NCBI GenBank assembly: GCA_035556195.1
Contig: DATMFK010000039.1
Location: forward strand, 1-64,000
Source: G016756615 sp035556195
Lineage (GTDB): Bacteria; Pseudomonadota; Alphaproteobacteria; Rhizobiales; Rhizobiaceae
Direction: 5' to 3'
Length of the DNA stretch: 64,000 nucleotides
Below are positions 55,495-64,000 of the stretch, piece by piece. Position 1 is the stretch's first letter; the number at the start of each line of letters is the position of its first letter. The notes beneath the pieces were generated by a model. It did no database searches and was not told the origin of the DNA. It worked only from the letters and a program-made list of their open reading frames with translations. Made by a program: the position numbers and the translations under genes.

Positions 55495-55999
55495 GCCTCG
55501 CGTTTCTGTGTTCAGGCGGGACCTACGAGCGAAGGATAACTAGGGCTTCCGCCAAGCGCTCCGCTTCGCGGCGCGTTCGGCTCTTTGCGGCTTATCTGCG
55601 GCGATTTTCCATATGAGGGTGCGCGATAACCTCTGCCCGGATATCTGGGCAGGGATGCCGCCGAAATGCGCAAGGACATGCAGCATCTCCGATGCTGCTC
55701 CTGCGCCTTGCCGAACGTGCCAGGCAGGTGACTGGCACGTTCGGGTAGCGAAGAGCAGATGCTCGGCATCGGTCGGCCATTGGCCCGTCCAAAGCAGAGC
55801 ATGTTCGACGAACCGTTCCTTGCGCGGCGCCTAACGTCGTTGAGTAGACATTCGAGATTGTTCTCGGGACAGGCGATTTATTCTGGCACCTGGCACCCAT
55901 GCCCAACGCCCTCCGATTTACCCGCTCATTCTGCCCGCCCGCGTCACTGGGGGCATTTTCTTGCGAGCCGGATCGTCGCGCCTCGAACTTGTATTATCT
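55495..55999. other. Gene-free region between amidohydrolase and F420 operons
   Basis: No convincing gene is seen on either strand. The open frames here have no family, no ribosome-binding site and mixed codon use. The stretch holds a cluster of three inverted repeats (listed separately) and ends at the operator before the F420 operon. It may carry a small RNA or be a degraded gene. Confidence 0.5.
55633..55744. repeat. Cluster of three strong inverted repeats (possible structured RNA)
   Basis: CTGCCCGGATATCTGGGCAG (55633-55652) is a near-perfect palindrome. Bases 55668-55706 form a hairpin of 16 bp with two small bulges (GCGC, AGGA, GCAGCATC on the left arm; TCC loop). CCGAACGTGCCAG (55711-55723) pairs perfectly over 13 bp with CTGGCACGTTCGG (55732-55744). 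None is followed by a T-tract. Confidence 0.6.
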
Positions 56000-56013
56000 T
56001 ACTATTGATAGTA
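56000..56013. promoter_or_regulatory. Candidate GntR operator, site 3 (F420 operon promoter)
   Basis: TACTATTGATAGTA is a perfect inverted repeat with a 2-bp centre. It ends 63 bp upstream of the F420 reductase start and shares TACTAT and TAGTA with site 2 (11 of 14 positions). Confidence 0.6.
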
Positions 56014-56076
56014 TGTCTTGGAATGACTACGATCAACATTGGTCGGGCCGCCAACACGGATCTGAGGGACGAGAAC

Positions 56077-56742
56077 ATGTCTGACTCCACTAAGCCCATC
56101 ATCGGCATCATCGGCGGCACCGGCGACCTGGGTTCCGGATTGGCCAAAGGCTGGGCCGCCGCCGGCTACAAGGTGGTGATCGGGTCGCGCAGCAGGGCGA
56201 AGGCGGCCGCCCTGGCGCCCGATCTCGGCGCTGATGTGAGCGGCGACGACAATGTCGGTGCGGCTCAAGGGGCGGATATCGTCGTGCTCGCCGTCCCCTT
56301 CGCCAGCCACGACGCCATCATCATGGAGATCAAAGACGCCGTGCAAGGTAAGATCGTCGTCGATGCTGCCGTGCCACTGGTGCCGCCCAAGGTGTCGACC
56401 GTGCAGCTTCCCGCAGCGGGCTCGGCCGCCCAGATCGCCCAGCATCTACTGGGGCAGGGAGTCCGGGTCGTATCGGCCTTTCACAATGTCGGGGCCTCAA
56501 AGCTGCACAAGGGCGGCCGGGTCGATTGCGACGTGCTGGTGTTCAGCGACGACAAGGACGCGCGCAACCACGTGATCGAACTTGCCGGTGCCGTCGCCAA
56601 CAGGGGTGTCGGCGGCGGGGCGCTGGCAAACTCGGCCGCGGCGGAGGCTCTCACCTCCGTGCTCATCTGGATAAACCGCCAGTACAAGGTGCCGGGGGCC
56701 GGCATCGCCATCACGGGATTGGAGGACGCCGCTGCGGCGTAA
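56077..56742 (+). CDS. npdG: NADPH:coenzyme F420 oxidoreductase
   Basis: The 221-residue protein has the N-terminal NADP-binding IGIIGGTGDLGSGLAKGWA and a GSRSRAKA segment that fits NADPH binding at the second strand, then VVSAFHNVGASKLHKGG. It matches F420H2:NADP oxidoreductases, which pass hydride between NADPH and F420. GAGGGACGAGAAC precedes the ATG. It is the first gene of the five-gene F420 cluster; the next gene begins six bases after its stop. Confidence 0.88.
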   Translation: MSDSTKPIIGIIGGTGDLGSGLAKGWAAAGYKVVIGSRSRAKAAALAPDLGADVSGDDNVGAAQGADIVVLAVPFASHDAIIMEIKDAVQGKIVVDAAVPLVPPKVSTVQLPAAGSAAQIAQHLLGQGVRVVSAFHNVGASKLHKGGRVDCDVLVFSDDKDARNHVIELAGAVANRGVGGGALANSAAAEALTSVLIWINRQYKVPGAGIAITGLEDAAAA

Positions 56743-56748
56743 CCCGGC

Positions 56749-57516
56749 ATGCCGACAGTCTCTCTCTCCCTTCATGCGCTTGCCGGGCTTCCCCTGATCG
56801 AACCCGGCGACGACCTCGCCGACATAATCGCAACGGCGCTGAATGAATCCGGCCTTGGCCTGCACGAGGGGGACATCGTCGTGGTGGCGCAGAAGGTCGT
56901 GTCGAAGGCGGAGGACCTCTATGTCGACCTCGACACCGTGCGGCCGTCGGCCCAAGCGCTGGAACTCGCTGCGAAGCTCGGCAAGGATCCCCGACACGTG
57001 GAAGTCGTGCTGGACGAGTCCGCCGAGATCGTCAAAGTAGGTCCGAACGTCATCGTGGCGGCTCACAAGCTCGGTTTCGTCATGGCCAATGCCGGCATCG
57101 ACGAGTCGAACATCGAGCATGGATCGTCTGGGCGTGTCCTTCTCCTGCCGCGGGACCCCGACGGCTCGGCTCGCCTGATCAAAGAGCGGCTCGACAGGTC
57201 GTTTGGCATCTCTTGCGGTGTCGTCATCAACGACAGTTTCGGTCGTCCCTGGCGGAACGGCGTCGTCGGCGTCGCCCTCGGCGCGGCGGGCATGCCCGCT
57301 CTCCTGGATCGGGTCGGCGCGGACGATCTGTTTGGCCGCAAGCTCAAGGTGACGGAGATCGCGGTCGCCGACGAGATTGCGTCGGCCGCGTCGCTGCTGA
57401 TGGGACAGGCCAACGAAGGCCTTCCTGTGGTTCTCGTCCGAGGCTTCCGCGAGACGGCGCCGGCGCGCCCCGCAGCCGCGTTGATCCGCAACCGTGAGAG
57501 GGACATGTTCCGATGA
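56749..57516 (+). CDS. cofE: F420-0:gamma-L-glutamyl ligase
   Basis: The 255-residue enzyme adds glutamates to the F420-0 tail using GTP. It has GDIVVVAQKVVSKAE, VIVAAHKLGFVMANAGIDES, SFGISCGVVINDSFGRPWRN and LFGRKLKVTEIAVADEIAS. It is CofE-length and lacks the nitroreductase domain fused in actinobacterial FbiB. The stop overlaps the cofD start by four bases. Confidence 0.92.
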   Translation: MPTVSLSLHALAGLPLIEPGDDLADIIATALNESGLGLHEGDIVVVAQKVVSKAEDLYVDLDTVRPSAQALELAAKLGKDPRHVEVVLDESAEIVKVGPNVIVAAHKLGFVMANAGIDESNIEHGSSGRVLLLPRDPDGSARLIKERLDRSFGISCGVVINDSFGRPWRNGVVGVALGAAGMPALLDRVGADDLFGRKLKVTEIAVADEIASAASLLMGQANEGLPVVLVRGFRETAPARPAAALIRNRERDMFR

Positions 57517-58496
57517 GCGGGAGCCTGGAGAGCCGCAAGGGCAAGGTGGTGGCGTTGTGTGGCGGCGTCGGTGGCGCCAAGCTCGCCTTCGGTTTGTCGC
57601 GCCTCCTGGGCAACGATCTGACGCTGATCGTCAACACAGGCGACGATTTCGAGCACCTTGGCCTCGCAATCTCGCCCGATATCGATACGGTCCTTTACAC
57701 CCTCTCGGGCCTTGCCAATCCCGAGCTCGGTTGGGGGCGGCGCGACGAGAGCTGGAACTTCATGGAGGCTCTCGACGCATTGGGAGGCGAGACGTGGTTC
57801 CGCCTCGGCGACCGGGATCTGGCGCTGCATGTCGAACGGACTCGCCGTCTGAGCTCCGGAGAATCGCTGACCTCCATTACCGGCAGCATCGCGGCGCATC
57901 TGGGCGTCGGGGCGCAGGTCCTGCCGATGAGCGACATGCCCGTCCGAACGATGGTCGCCACGAGCGAGGGGGTGCTGCCGTTCCAGCGTTATTTCGTCGA
58001 ACGACGGTGCGCGCCACGGGTCAACGGGATCTTCTTCGAAGGTGCCAAGGAGGCGCGGGCCACCCCAGAAGTGATCTCAGCTCTGCAGGATCCGAAGCTG
58101 CGCGCGATCGTGGTGTGCCCTTCCAATCCGTTCCTGAGCATCGATCCCATCCTGTCCGTGCCGGGCATTCGCGCACGGCTCGAGCAGGCCAGAGTGCCGG
58201 TGATGGCCGTCTCTCCGATCATCGGAGGGAAGGCGGTCAAGGGCCCGACAGGCAAGATCATGGCGGAATTCGATGTTCCGGCTACATCGCAGGCCATTGC
58301 CCGCCATTATAGCGGACTGCTGCAGGGGCTCGTGATCGACGATGCCGATGCAGACGATCGGGAGGCGGTGCCATGCGCCGTACACGTGAGCCGCACGCTA
58401 ATGAAGAGCAAAGAGGACCGCGTTCGGCTTGCCGGCGAAGTGCTCGAATTTGCCGACCGTTTCGCAACCGACGCGTCCTCGCGGGAACCTGCGTGA
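57513..58496 (+). CDS. cofD: 2-phospho-L-lactate (or PEP) transferase
   Basis: The 327-residue enzyme transfers the phospholactyl or phosphoenolpyruvyl group from the GDP-activated donor to FO. Its N-terminal CGGVGGAKLAFGLSRLLGND and IVNTGDDFEHLGLAISPDID are diagnostic, followed by TYPICAL acceptor-site residues in VCPSNPFLSIDPILSVPGI. Its stop shares one base with the cofC start. Confidence 0.93.
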   Translation: MSGSLESRKGKVVALCGGVGGAKLAFGLSRLLGNDLTLIVNTGDDFEHLGLAISPDIDTVLYTLSGLANPELGWGRRDESWNFMEALDALGGETWFRLGDRDLALHVERTRRLSSGESLTSITGSIAAHLGVGAQVLPMSDMPVRTMVATSEGVLPFQRYFVERRCAPRVNGIFFEGAKEARATPEVISALQDPKLRAIVVCPSNPFLSIDPILSVPGIRARLEQARVPVMAVSPIIGGKAVKGPTGKIMAEFDVPATSQAIARHYSGLLQGLVIDDADADDREAVPCAVHVSRTLMKSKEDRVRLAGEVLEFADRFATDASSREPA

Positions 58497-59191
58497 TGGG
58501 CTCGAGCAGGACCATTTGCGCGTTAGTACCCGTGAAGCATCTCCGACGGGCGAAGTCTCGCCTGGCGGCGCTCCTTACCGACACGCAGCGCGTCGCGCTG
58601 GCCGAAGCCATGCTGCTCGACGTGCTCGAAGTTCTGTCCCGGACAAGCGGACTTGCCGGCATTGCCGTCGTGACCGGCGATACCGCGGTCGCCGATATCG
58701 CCCGCCGGCACGGAGCAACGGTGATCGACGATCCGGCTGAAGACGGGACCAATCAGGCAGTGGAAATCGGCCTGCGGAAGCTCGCAGGAGAAGGATGGGC
58801 CGGAGCCCTTATCGTTCCCGGTGACGTACCGTTTCTAAGCACCCGCGAGGTCGAGACGGCGTTGATCAAGCTCGACCATGCGGCCGTGGTCATCGTGCCG
58901 GCAAATCGGGACGGCGGGACAAATCTGCTTGCCCTTGCCCCTTGCGCCGCGATCGAGCCGGCTTTCGGGCCCGACAGTTTCAATCGTCATGTCGCCGCCG
59001 CGATGGCTGCCGGGATGAACCCGTTGGTGCTGTCGTTCGAAGGGGCCGGCCATGACATCGATGTGCCGGGAGATCTCTGGGCCGCGCTTGGCGGAGGGCC
59101 GGCATCGCGGACGCGAGCGTGGCTGTCGCGCCTGGGATTCAAGAAGCCGCCGGTTTCTGCCGGTCGTTCTCAGGAGGCCTTTCTGCCATGA
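58496..59191 (+). CDS. cofC: 2-phospho-L-lactate/PEP guanylyltransferase
   Basis: The 231-residue nucleotidyltransferase activates 2-phospholactate or phosphoenolpyruvate with GTP for CofD. Motifs are ALVPVKHLRRAKSRLAALL, ALIVPGDVPFLSTREVE and NRDGGTNLLALAP. ATG 58496 overlaps the cofD stop; a GTG at 58493 is an alternative. Which donor acid is used cannot be read. It overlaps cofGH by four bases. Confidence 0.9.
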   Translation: MGSSRTICALVPVKHLRRAKSRLAALLTDTQRVALAEAMLLDVLEVLSRTSGLAGIAVVTGDTAVADIARRHGATVIDDPAEDGTNQAVEIGLRKLAGEGWAGALIVPGDVPFLSTREVETALIKLDHAAVVIVPANRDGGTNLLALAPCAAIEPAFGPDSFNRHVAAAMAAGMNPLVLSFEGAGHDIDVPGDLWAALGGGPASRTRAWLSRLGFKKPPVSAGRSQEAFLP

Positions 59192-61605
59192 ACCACGCCG
59201 CACTGTTGACCGGCTTCGCGCCAGACCGGCGTCTCACCCGAGACGAGGCGCTCTCGCTGATCGCCATTGAGGACCTAGCGCCATTGCTGGAAACGGCCGC
59301 CCATCGGCGCGACGCCGCGCATGGCGAGCTGGTTTCGTATTCTCGAAAAGTGTTCATTCCTCTGACGCAGCTGTGCCGGGACGTCTGTCACTACTGCACC
59401 TTCGCCCATCCACCGCGCAAAGGGCAGCGTGCCTTCCTAAGCCCTGCGGAGGTTCTGGCGATCGCCGAAGCCGGCAAGAAGGCCGGCTGCAAGGAGGCCC
59501 TATTCACGCTCGGCGACAAACCGGAACTGCGTTATCGCGTCGCCCGCGAGGAACTGGCAGCGCTTGGCCATGAGACGACGATCTCCTACCTCGTCGAGAT
59601 GGCAGGCCTTGTGCTGAAGCAGACCGGGCTGCTGCCGCACGTCAATCCCGGCCTGCTGAGCACAGCGGATCTGGCGGCGCTGCGAGGCGCGTCGATCTCG
59701 CAAGGCATCATGCTCGAAAGCGTCTCCGAACGCCTCTGCGCCAGAGACGGCGCCCATTATGGTTCGCCCGACAAGCTGCCTGCAGCCCGCCTGGAAACGA
59801 TCCGACTGGCCGGCGAGCACGCCGTCCCCTTCACATCCGGCATCCTGATCGGCATCGGAGAAACCCGCGCCGAACGTATCGATTCGCTGCTGGCCTTGCG
59901 CGACCTGAACGACACTTACGGTCATCTGCAGGAGATCATTATCCAGAACTTCAGGCCGAAGCCGGGCACCCGGATGGCCAACGCGCACGCGCCCGAACTG
60001 GACGATCATCTTTGGACTATTGCCGTGGCGCGGCTTCTGTTCGATGCCGACATGAACATCCAGGCGCCGCCCAATCTCAGTCCGGGAGCGCTCAGCCAAC
60101 TTGTCGGGGCAGGCATTAATGATTGGGGTGGCGTATCCCCGGTGACCCCTGACCACGTGAACCCCGAAGCGCCCTGGCCGCACCTTGCCGAACTTGCCGA
60201 AGCGACGGGAGCGGCGGGCAAGGAACTCGTCGAGCGGCTCGCCATCTATCCGAGCTTTGCCCGTCGCGCGGATCGCTGGGTCGCTCCCGACCTTCGCTTC
60301 CCGCTCGACAATCTGATCGACGGCGACGGCTGGCCACGCACTGACGACTGGTGCCCCGGACGGGCCGATGCGCTGCCCGTTACCGATGTCAAGCTGCTGG
60401 CGTCGAAGCCCGAAAGGGCAAGCGACCGCGTGCGCGCCGTTGTCGACAAGGTCGAGGAAGGCGGGCGGCTGAATGAAGACGACATCGTCGCCCTGTTCAG
60501 GGCACGCGGCAACGATTTCGCCGCGGTATGCCGCGCAGCAGACAACCTGCGTCGCCGTGTCAACGGCGACGTCGTGAGCTACGTGGTGACCCGCAACATC
60601 AACTACACCAACATCTGCTACTTCAAATGTCAGTTCTGCGCATTCTCCAAGGGCAAACTGAGCGAAAACCTGCGAGGCCGCCCCTATGATCTGGAGACCG
60701 ACGAAGTGGCGGATCGGGTTCGCGTCGCCTGGGATCGAGGCGCCTCCGAAGTGTGCATGCAGGGCGGTATCCATCCTTCCTACACCGGCGCCAGGTATCT
60801 CGAGCTCTGCCGGGCGGTGAAAGAGGCCGTGCCGGCGATCCACATGCACGCTTTCTCCCCCCTCGAGGTCTGGCAAGGAGCGAAGACGCTAGGGATCGGC
60901 GTTCCTGCGTTCCTGAAGGAACTCAAGGCTGCCGGGCTCGATACGTTGCCCGGCACGGCTGCGGAGATCCTTGACGACGAGGTGCGTTCCACCCTCTGCG
61001 CCGACAAGATCAAAACCGAGGAATGGCTGGACGTGATGCGAACAGCTCACGGCCTCGGCTTTCGCACCACCGCAACCATCATGTTCGGGCATGTCGAACA
61101 TTACGCGCACTGGGCACGCCACCTCATCCGCATAAGAGACCTGCAGGCCGAAACAGGCGGTTTCACCGAGTTCGTGCCGTTGCCCTTCGTGCATATGGAG
61201 GCCCCCATCTATCTCAAGAAGCGATCGCGGCGCGGGCCGACTTTCCGGGAATCGATCCTGATGCATGCGGTGGCGCGGTTGGTGCTTCATCCTCTTATCA
61301 CCAACATCCAGGCCTCCTGGGTCAAGCTTGGTCCGGACGGCGTGCGTCAATGCCTCAACGCCGGGGTGAATGATCTCGGTGGGACGCTAATGGACGAGAG
61401 CATTTCGCGTGCCGCGGGCGCCGGGCATGGCCAGGAGATGACGCCCGAGCGCATGGAGCAGATCATCACCGCGGCCGGCAGACTGCCGCGCATGCGCAAT
61501 ACCCTCTATGGCAACGCATCGGCTGCTCAGCGTGAACGCGCCTTCGCCGATCGATTCACCCCCGGACACGAGATGTTGGCCATCCAGCCGGCATGCGCCA
61601 GCTGA
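59188..61605 (+). CDS. cofGH: FO synthase, fused CofG-CofH radical SAM enzyme
   Basis: The 805-residue protein makes the deazaflavin FO from tyrosine and a ribityl-uracil. Two radical SAM clusters are present: Cys63, Cys67, Cys70 (LCRDVCHYCTFA) in the CofG half and Cys477, Cys481, Cys484 (ICYFKCQFCAFS) in the CofH half. The fusion is the arrangement known as FbiC in actinobacteria; archaea keep two proteins. ATG 59188 is chosen because upstream codons lie inside cofC. It ends the operon; the next promoter follows within 110 bp. Confidence 0.95.
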   Translation: MNHAALLTGFAPDRRLTRDEALSLIAIEDLAPLLETAAHRRDAAHGELVSYSRKVFIPLTQLCRDVCHYCTFAHPPRKGQRAFLSPAEVLAIAEAGKKAGCKEALFTLGDKPELRYRVAREELAALGHETTISYLVEMAGLVLKQTGLLPHVNPGLLSTADLAALRGASISQGIMLESVSERLCARDGAHYGSPDKLPAARLETIRLAGEHAVPFTSGILIGIGETRAERIDSLLALRDLNDTYGHLQEIIIQNFRPKPGTRMANAHAPELDDHLWTIAVARLLFDADMNIQAPPNLSPGALSQLVGAGINDWGGVSPVTPDHVNPEAPWPHLAELAEATGAAGKELVERLAIYPSFARRADRWVAPDLRFPLDNLIDGDGWPRTDDWCPGRADALPVTDVKLLASKPERASDRVRAVVDKVEEGGRLNEDDIVALFRARGNDFAAVCRAADNLRRRVNGDVVSYVVTRNINYTNICYFKCQFCAFSKGKLSENLRGRPYDLETDEVADRVRVAWDRGASEVCMQGGIHPSYTGARYLELCRAVKEAVPAIHMHAFSPLEVWQGAKTLGIGVPAFLKELKAAGLDTLPGTAAEILDDEVRSTLCADKIKTEEWLDVMRTAHGLGFRTTATIMFGHVEHYAHWARHLIRIRDLQAETGGFTEFVPLPFVHMEAPIYLKKRSRRGPTFRESILMHAVARLVLHPLITNIQASWVKLGPDGVRQCLNAGVNDLGGTLMDESISRAAGAGHGQEMTPERMEQIITAAGRLPRMRNTLYGNASAAQRERAFADRFTPGHEMLAIQPACAS

Positions 61606-61660
61606 CATGTTGAACCCCCGCGGTGACGTCTCAAGGGATTCTTGCCGTATGGGCTGGTCT

Positions 61661-61678
61661 TACTAACATCAGTATGAT
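61661..61678. promoter_or_regulatory. Candidate GntR operator, site 4 (PLP/CoA-transferase operon promoter)
   Basis: TACTAACATCAGTATGAT matches the reverse complement of the gntR-promoter site in 15 of 18 positions and ends 38 bp before the PLP enzyme start. TATGAT at 61673-61678 could also be the -10 box, so repressor and polymerase would compete. Confidence 0.6.
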
Positions 61679-61716
61679 AGCCTCAATCTGATCGATGCGG
61701 CAAGGGAGGTATGATC

Positions 61717-63213
<1,497 letters not shown>

Positions 63214-63250
63214 CAGATGGCGGGCAATCGCCGGCGGAAGGAGGAAATGC

Positions 63251-64000
63251 GTGCTTGAAGCTCAACTCGAGCCCTATTCGCGGCTCAGGGAGAACCTAGC
63301 CGGCAGAGACAGGAGCTTGCGCCAAAAGGTGATGTCGCTCGAGGAAGCGGCTGGGTTCGTGCATGACGGCATGAAGGTGGGCATCGGCGGCTCGACCATG
63401 TCGCGGACACCAATGGCGATGATCTGGGAGATCATTCGCCAGCGCCGCCAGAATCTGTCGTGCTCGCGCTGCATCGTCTCGACCGACGGCGATCTGCTCT
63501 TCGGCTCCGGTGTATCGAACCACATCCTCACCAGTTGGTTTGCGCAGGGCATCCTTTGGGGGCTGTCCAAGGTAATGCGTCTCCATGTTGAAAGACAGGG
63601 CAAGCGCTACGACGAATGGAGCCACATGGCGGTCGGAATGCGCTTCCGTGCGGGCGGCATGGGCATTCCTTTCATGCCGATGCGGTCGATGCTCGCCTCC
63701 GACGTGATGGGAATGCGGCCCGAGGTCAAGCAGATCGACTGCCCGTTCACGGGAGAGAAGCTGCTGCTCGTGCCTGCACTTAATCCGGACGTGGCGCTGA
63801 TCCATGTCCAGCGTTGCGATGCCTATGGCAATGCCCAGATCGACGGGCTCCAATTCATGGATATCGATCTGGCGCTTGCGGCCAACCGGGTCATTCTCAC
63901 CACCGAGAGGATCGTCTCCAACGACCAGATCCGCCGCGCGCCGGACCAGACCAAAATCCCGTTTTTCTGCGTCGACGCCGTCGTGGAGGTTCCCTATGGC
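63251..64000 (+). CDS. CoA-transferase family I, alpha subunit (3' truncated by window edge)
   Basis: The first 250 residues are present. They show the family I CoA-transferase alpha pattern (EEAAGFVHDGMKVGIGGSTM, GIPFMPMRSMLASDVMG, NPDVALIHVQRCDAYGNAQI), as in glutaconate CoA-transferase and the IpdA ring-cleavage protein. Translation probably begins at GTG 63251 after GGAGGA. The beta subunit, which carries the catalytic Glu when present, is expected just beyond the window. Whether it transfers CoA or hydrolyses a ring cannot be judged here. Confidence 0.85.
   Translation, partial: MLEAQLEPYSRLRENLAGRDRSLRQKVMSLEEAAGFVHDGMKVGIGGSTMSRTPMAMIWEIIRQRRQNLSCSRCIVSTDGDLLFGSGVSNHILTSWFAQGILWGLSKVMRLHVERQGKRYDEWSHMAVGMRFRAGGMGIPFMPMRSMLASDVMGMRPEVKQIDCPFTGEKLLLVPALNPDVALIHVQRCDAYGNAQIDGLQFMDIDLALAANRVILTTERIVSNDQIRRAPDQTKIPFFCVDAVVEVPYG

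Overview
The window looks like about 64 kb of chromosome from a high-GC alphaproteobacterium of the order Hyphomicrobiales, most likely near Mesorhizobium/Phyllobacteriaceae. The evidence is a BA14K-family protein, a rhizobial-type glycerol ABC importer operon (glpR-glpD-glpSTPQUV-glpK), a circularly permuted ATP-grasp/alpha-E/transglutaminase/Anbu operon, a Tgt with an eroded zinc site, and a GyrA of alphaproteobacterial type. No phage, CRISPR array or intact insertion sequence was seen.

Region 1 (1-31.2 kb) is mostly core genome. It holds the tail of a truncated gene, an outer-membrane-like protein, a NarL-type two-component pair, an AraC regulator and a VOC protein, then gyrA, coaD, two cyclophilins and queA-hypothetical-tgt. 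These are followed by the ATP-grasp/alpha-E/transglutaminase/Anbu operon, a PLP decarboxylase, the glycerol regulon (19.5-29.7 kb), a BA14K protein, nudK and tRNA-Lys(UUU).

Region 2 (31.2-38.7 kb) is a minus-strand acyl-CoA catabolic cluster with signs of decay. An IS481-type transposase remnant abuts tRNA-Lys. Next come a kinase-like phosphotransferase, SDR, acyl-CoA dehydrogenase, thioesterase and quinone oxidoreductase, a set resembling 4-hydroxyacyl-CoA catabolism. These are followed by a thiolase reduced to two fused scraps, a FadJ-type enzyme whose last residues were replaced at the same scar, and a 40-residue scrap of another acyl-CoA dehydrogenase.

Region 3 (38.7-64 kb) is an accessory metabolic island. 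It holds MmgE/PrpD and methylaspartate ammonia-lyase genes divergent from a ThDP enzyme and an aldehyde dehydrogenase, then a GntR/UTRA regulator divergent from a long operon (crotonase, ADP-forming acyl-CoA synthetase, peptide-type ABC importer, amidohydrolase-fold protein). A five-gene cluster for coenzyme F420 biosynthesis and reduction follows (NADPH:F420 oxidoreductase, cofE, cofD, cofC, fused cofGH), and then a fold-type II PLP enzyme and a CoA-transferase subunit that runs off the end.

The most interesting signal is a near-palindromic site, TACTA-N5-AGTA and close variants, found at four promoters only: the GntR gene, the crotonase operon, the F420 operon and the PLP/CoA-transferase operon. 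This predicts one regulon joining F420 supply to uptake and CoA-dependent degradation of an unknown substrate. Several enzymes in this region have altered catalytic residues (crotonase, amidohydrolase-fold protein, methylaspartate ammonia-lyase), so the chemistry may be unusual.
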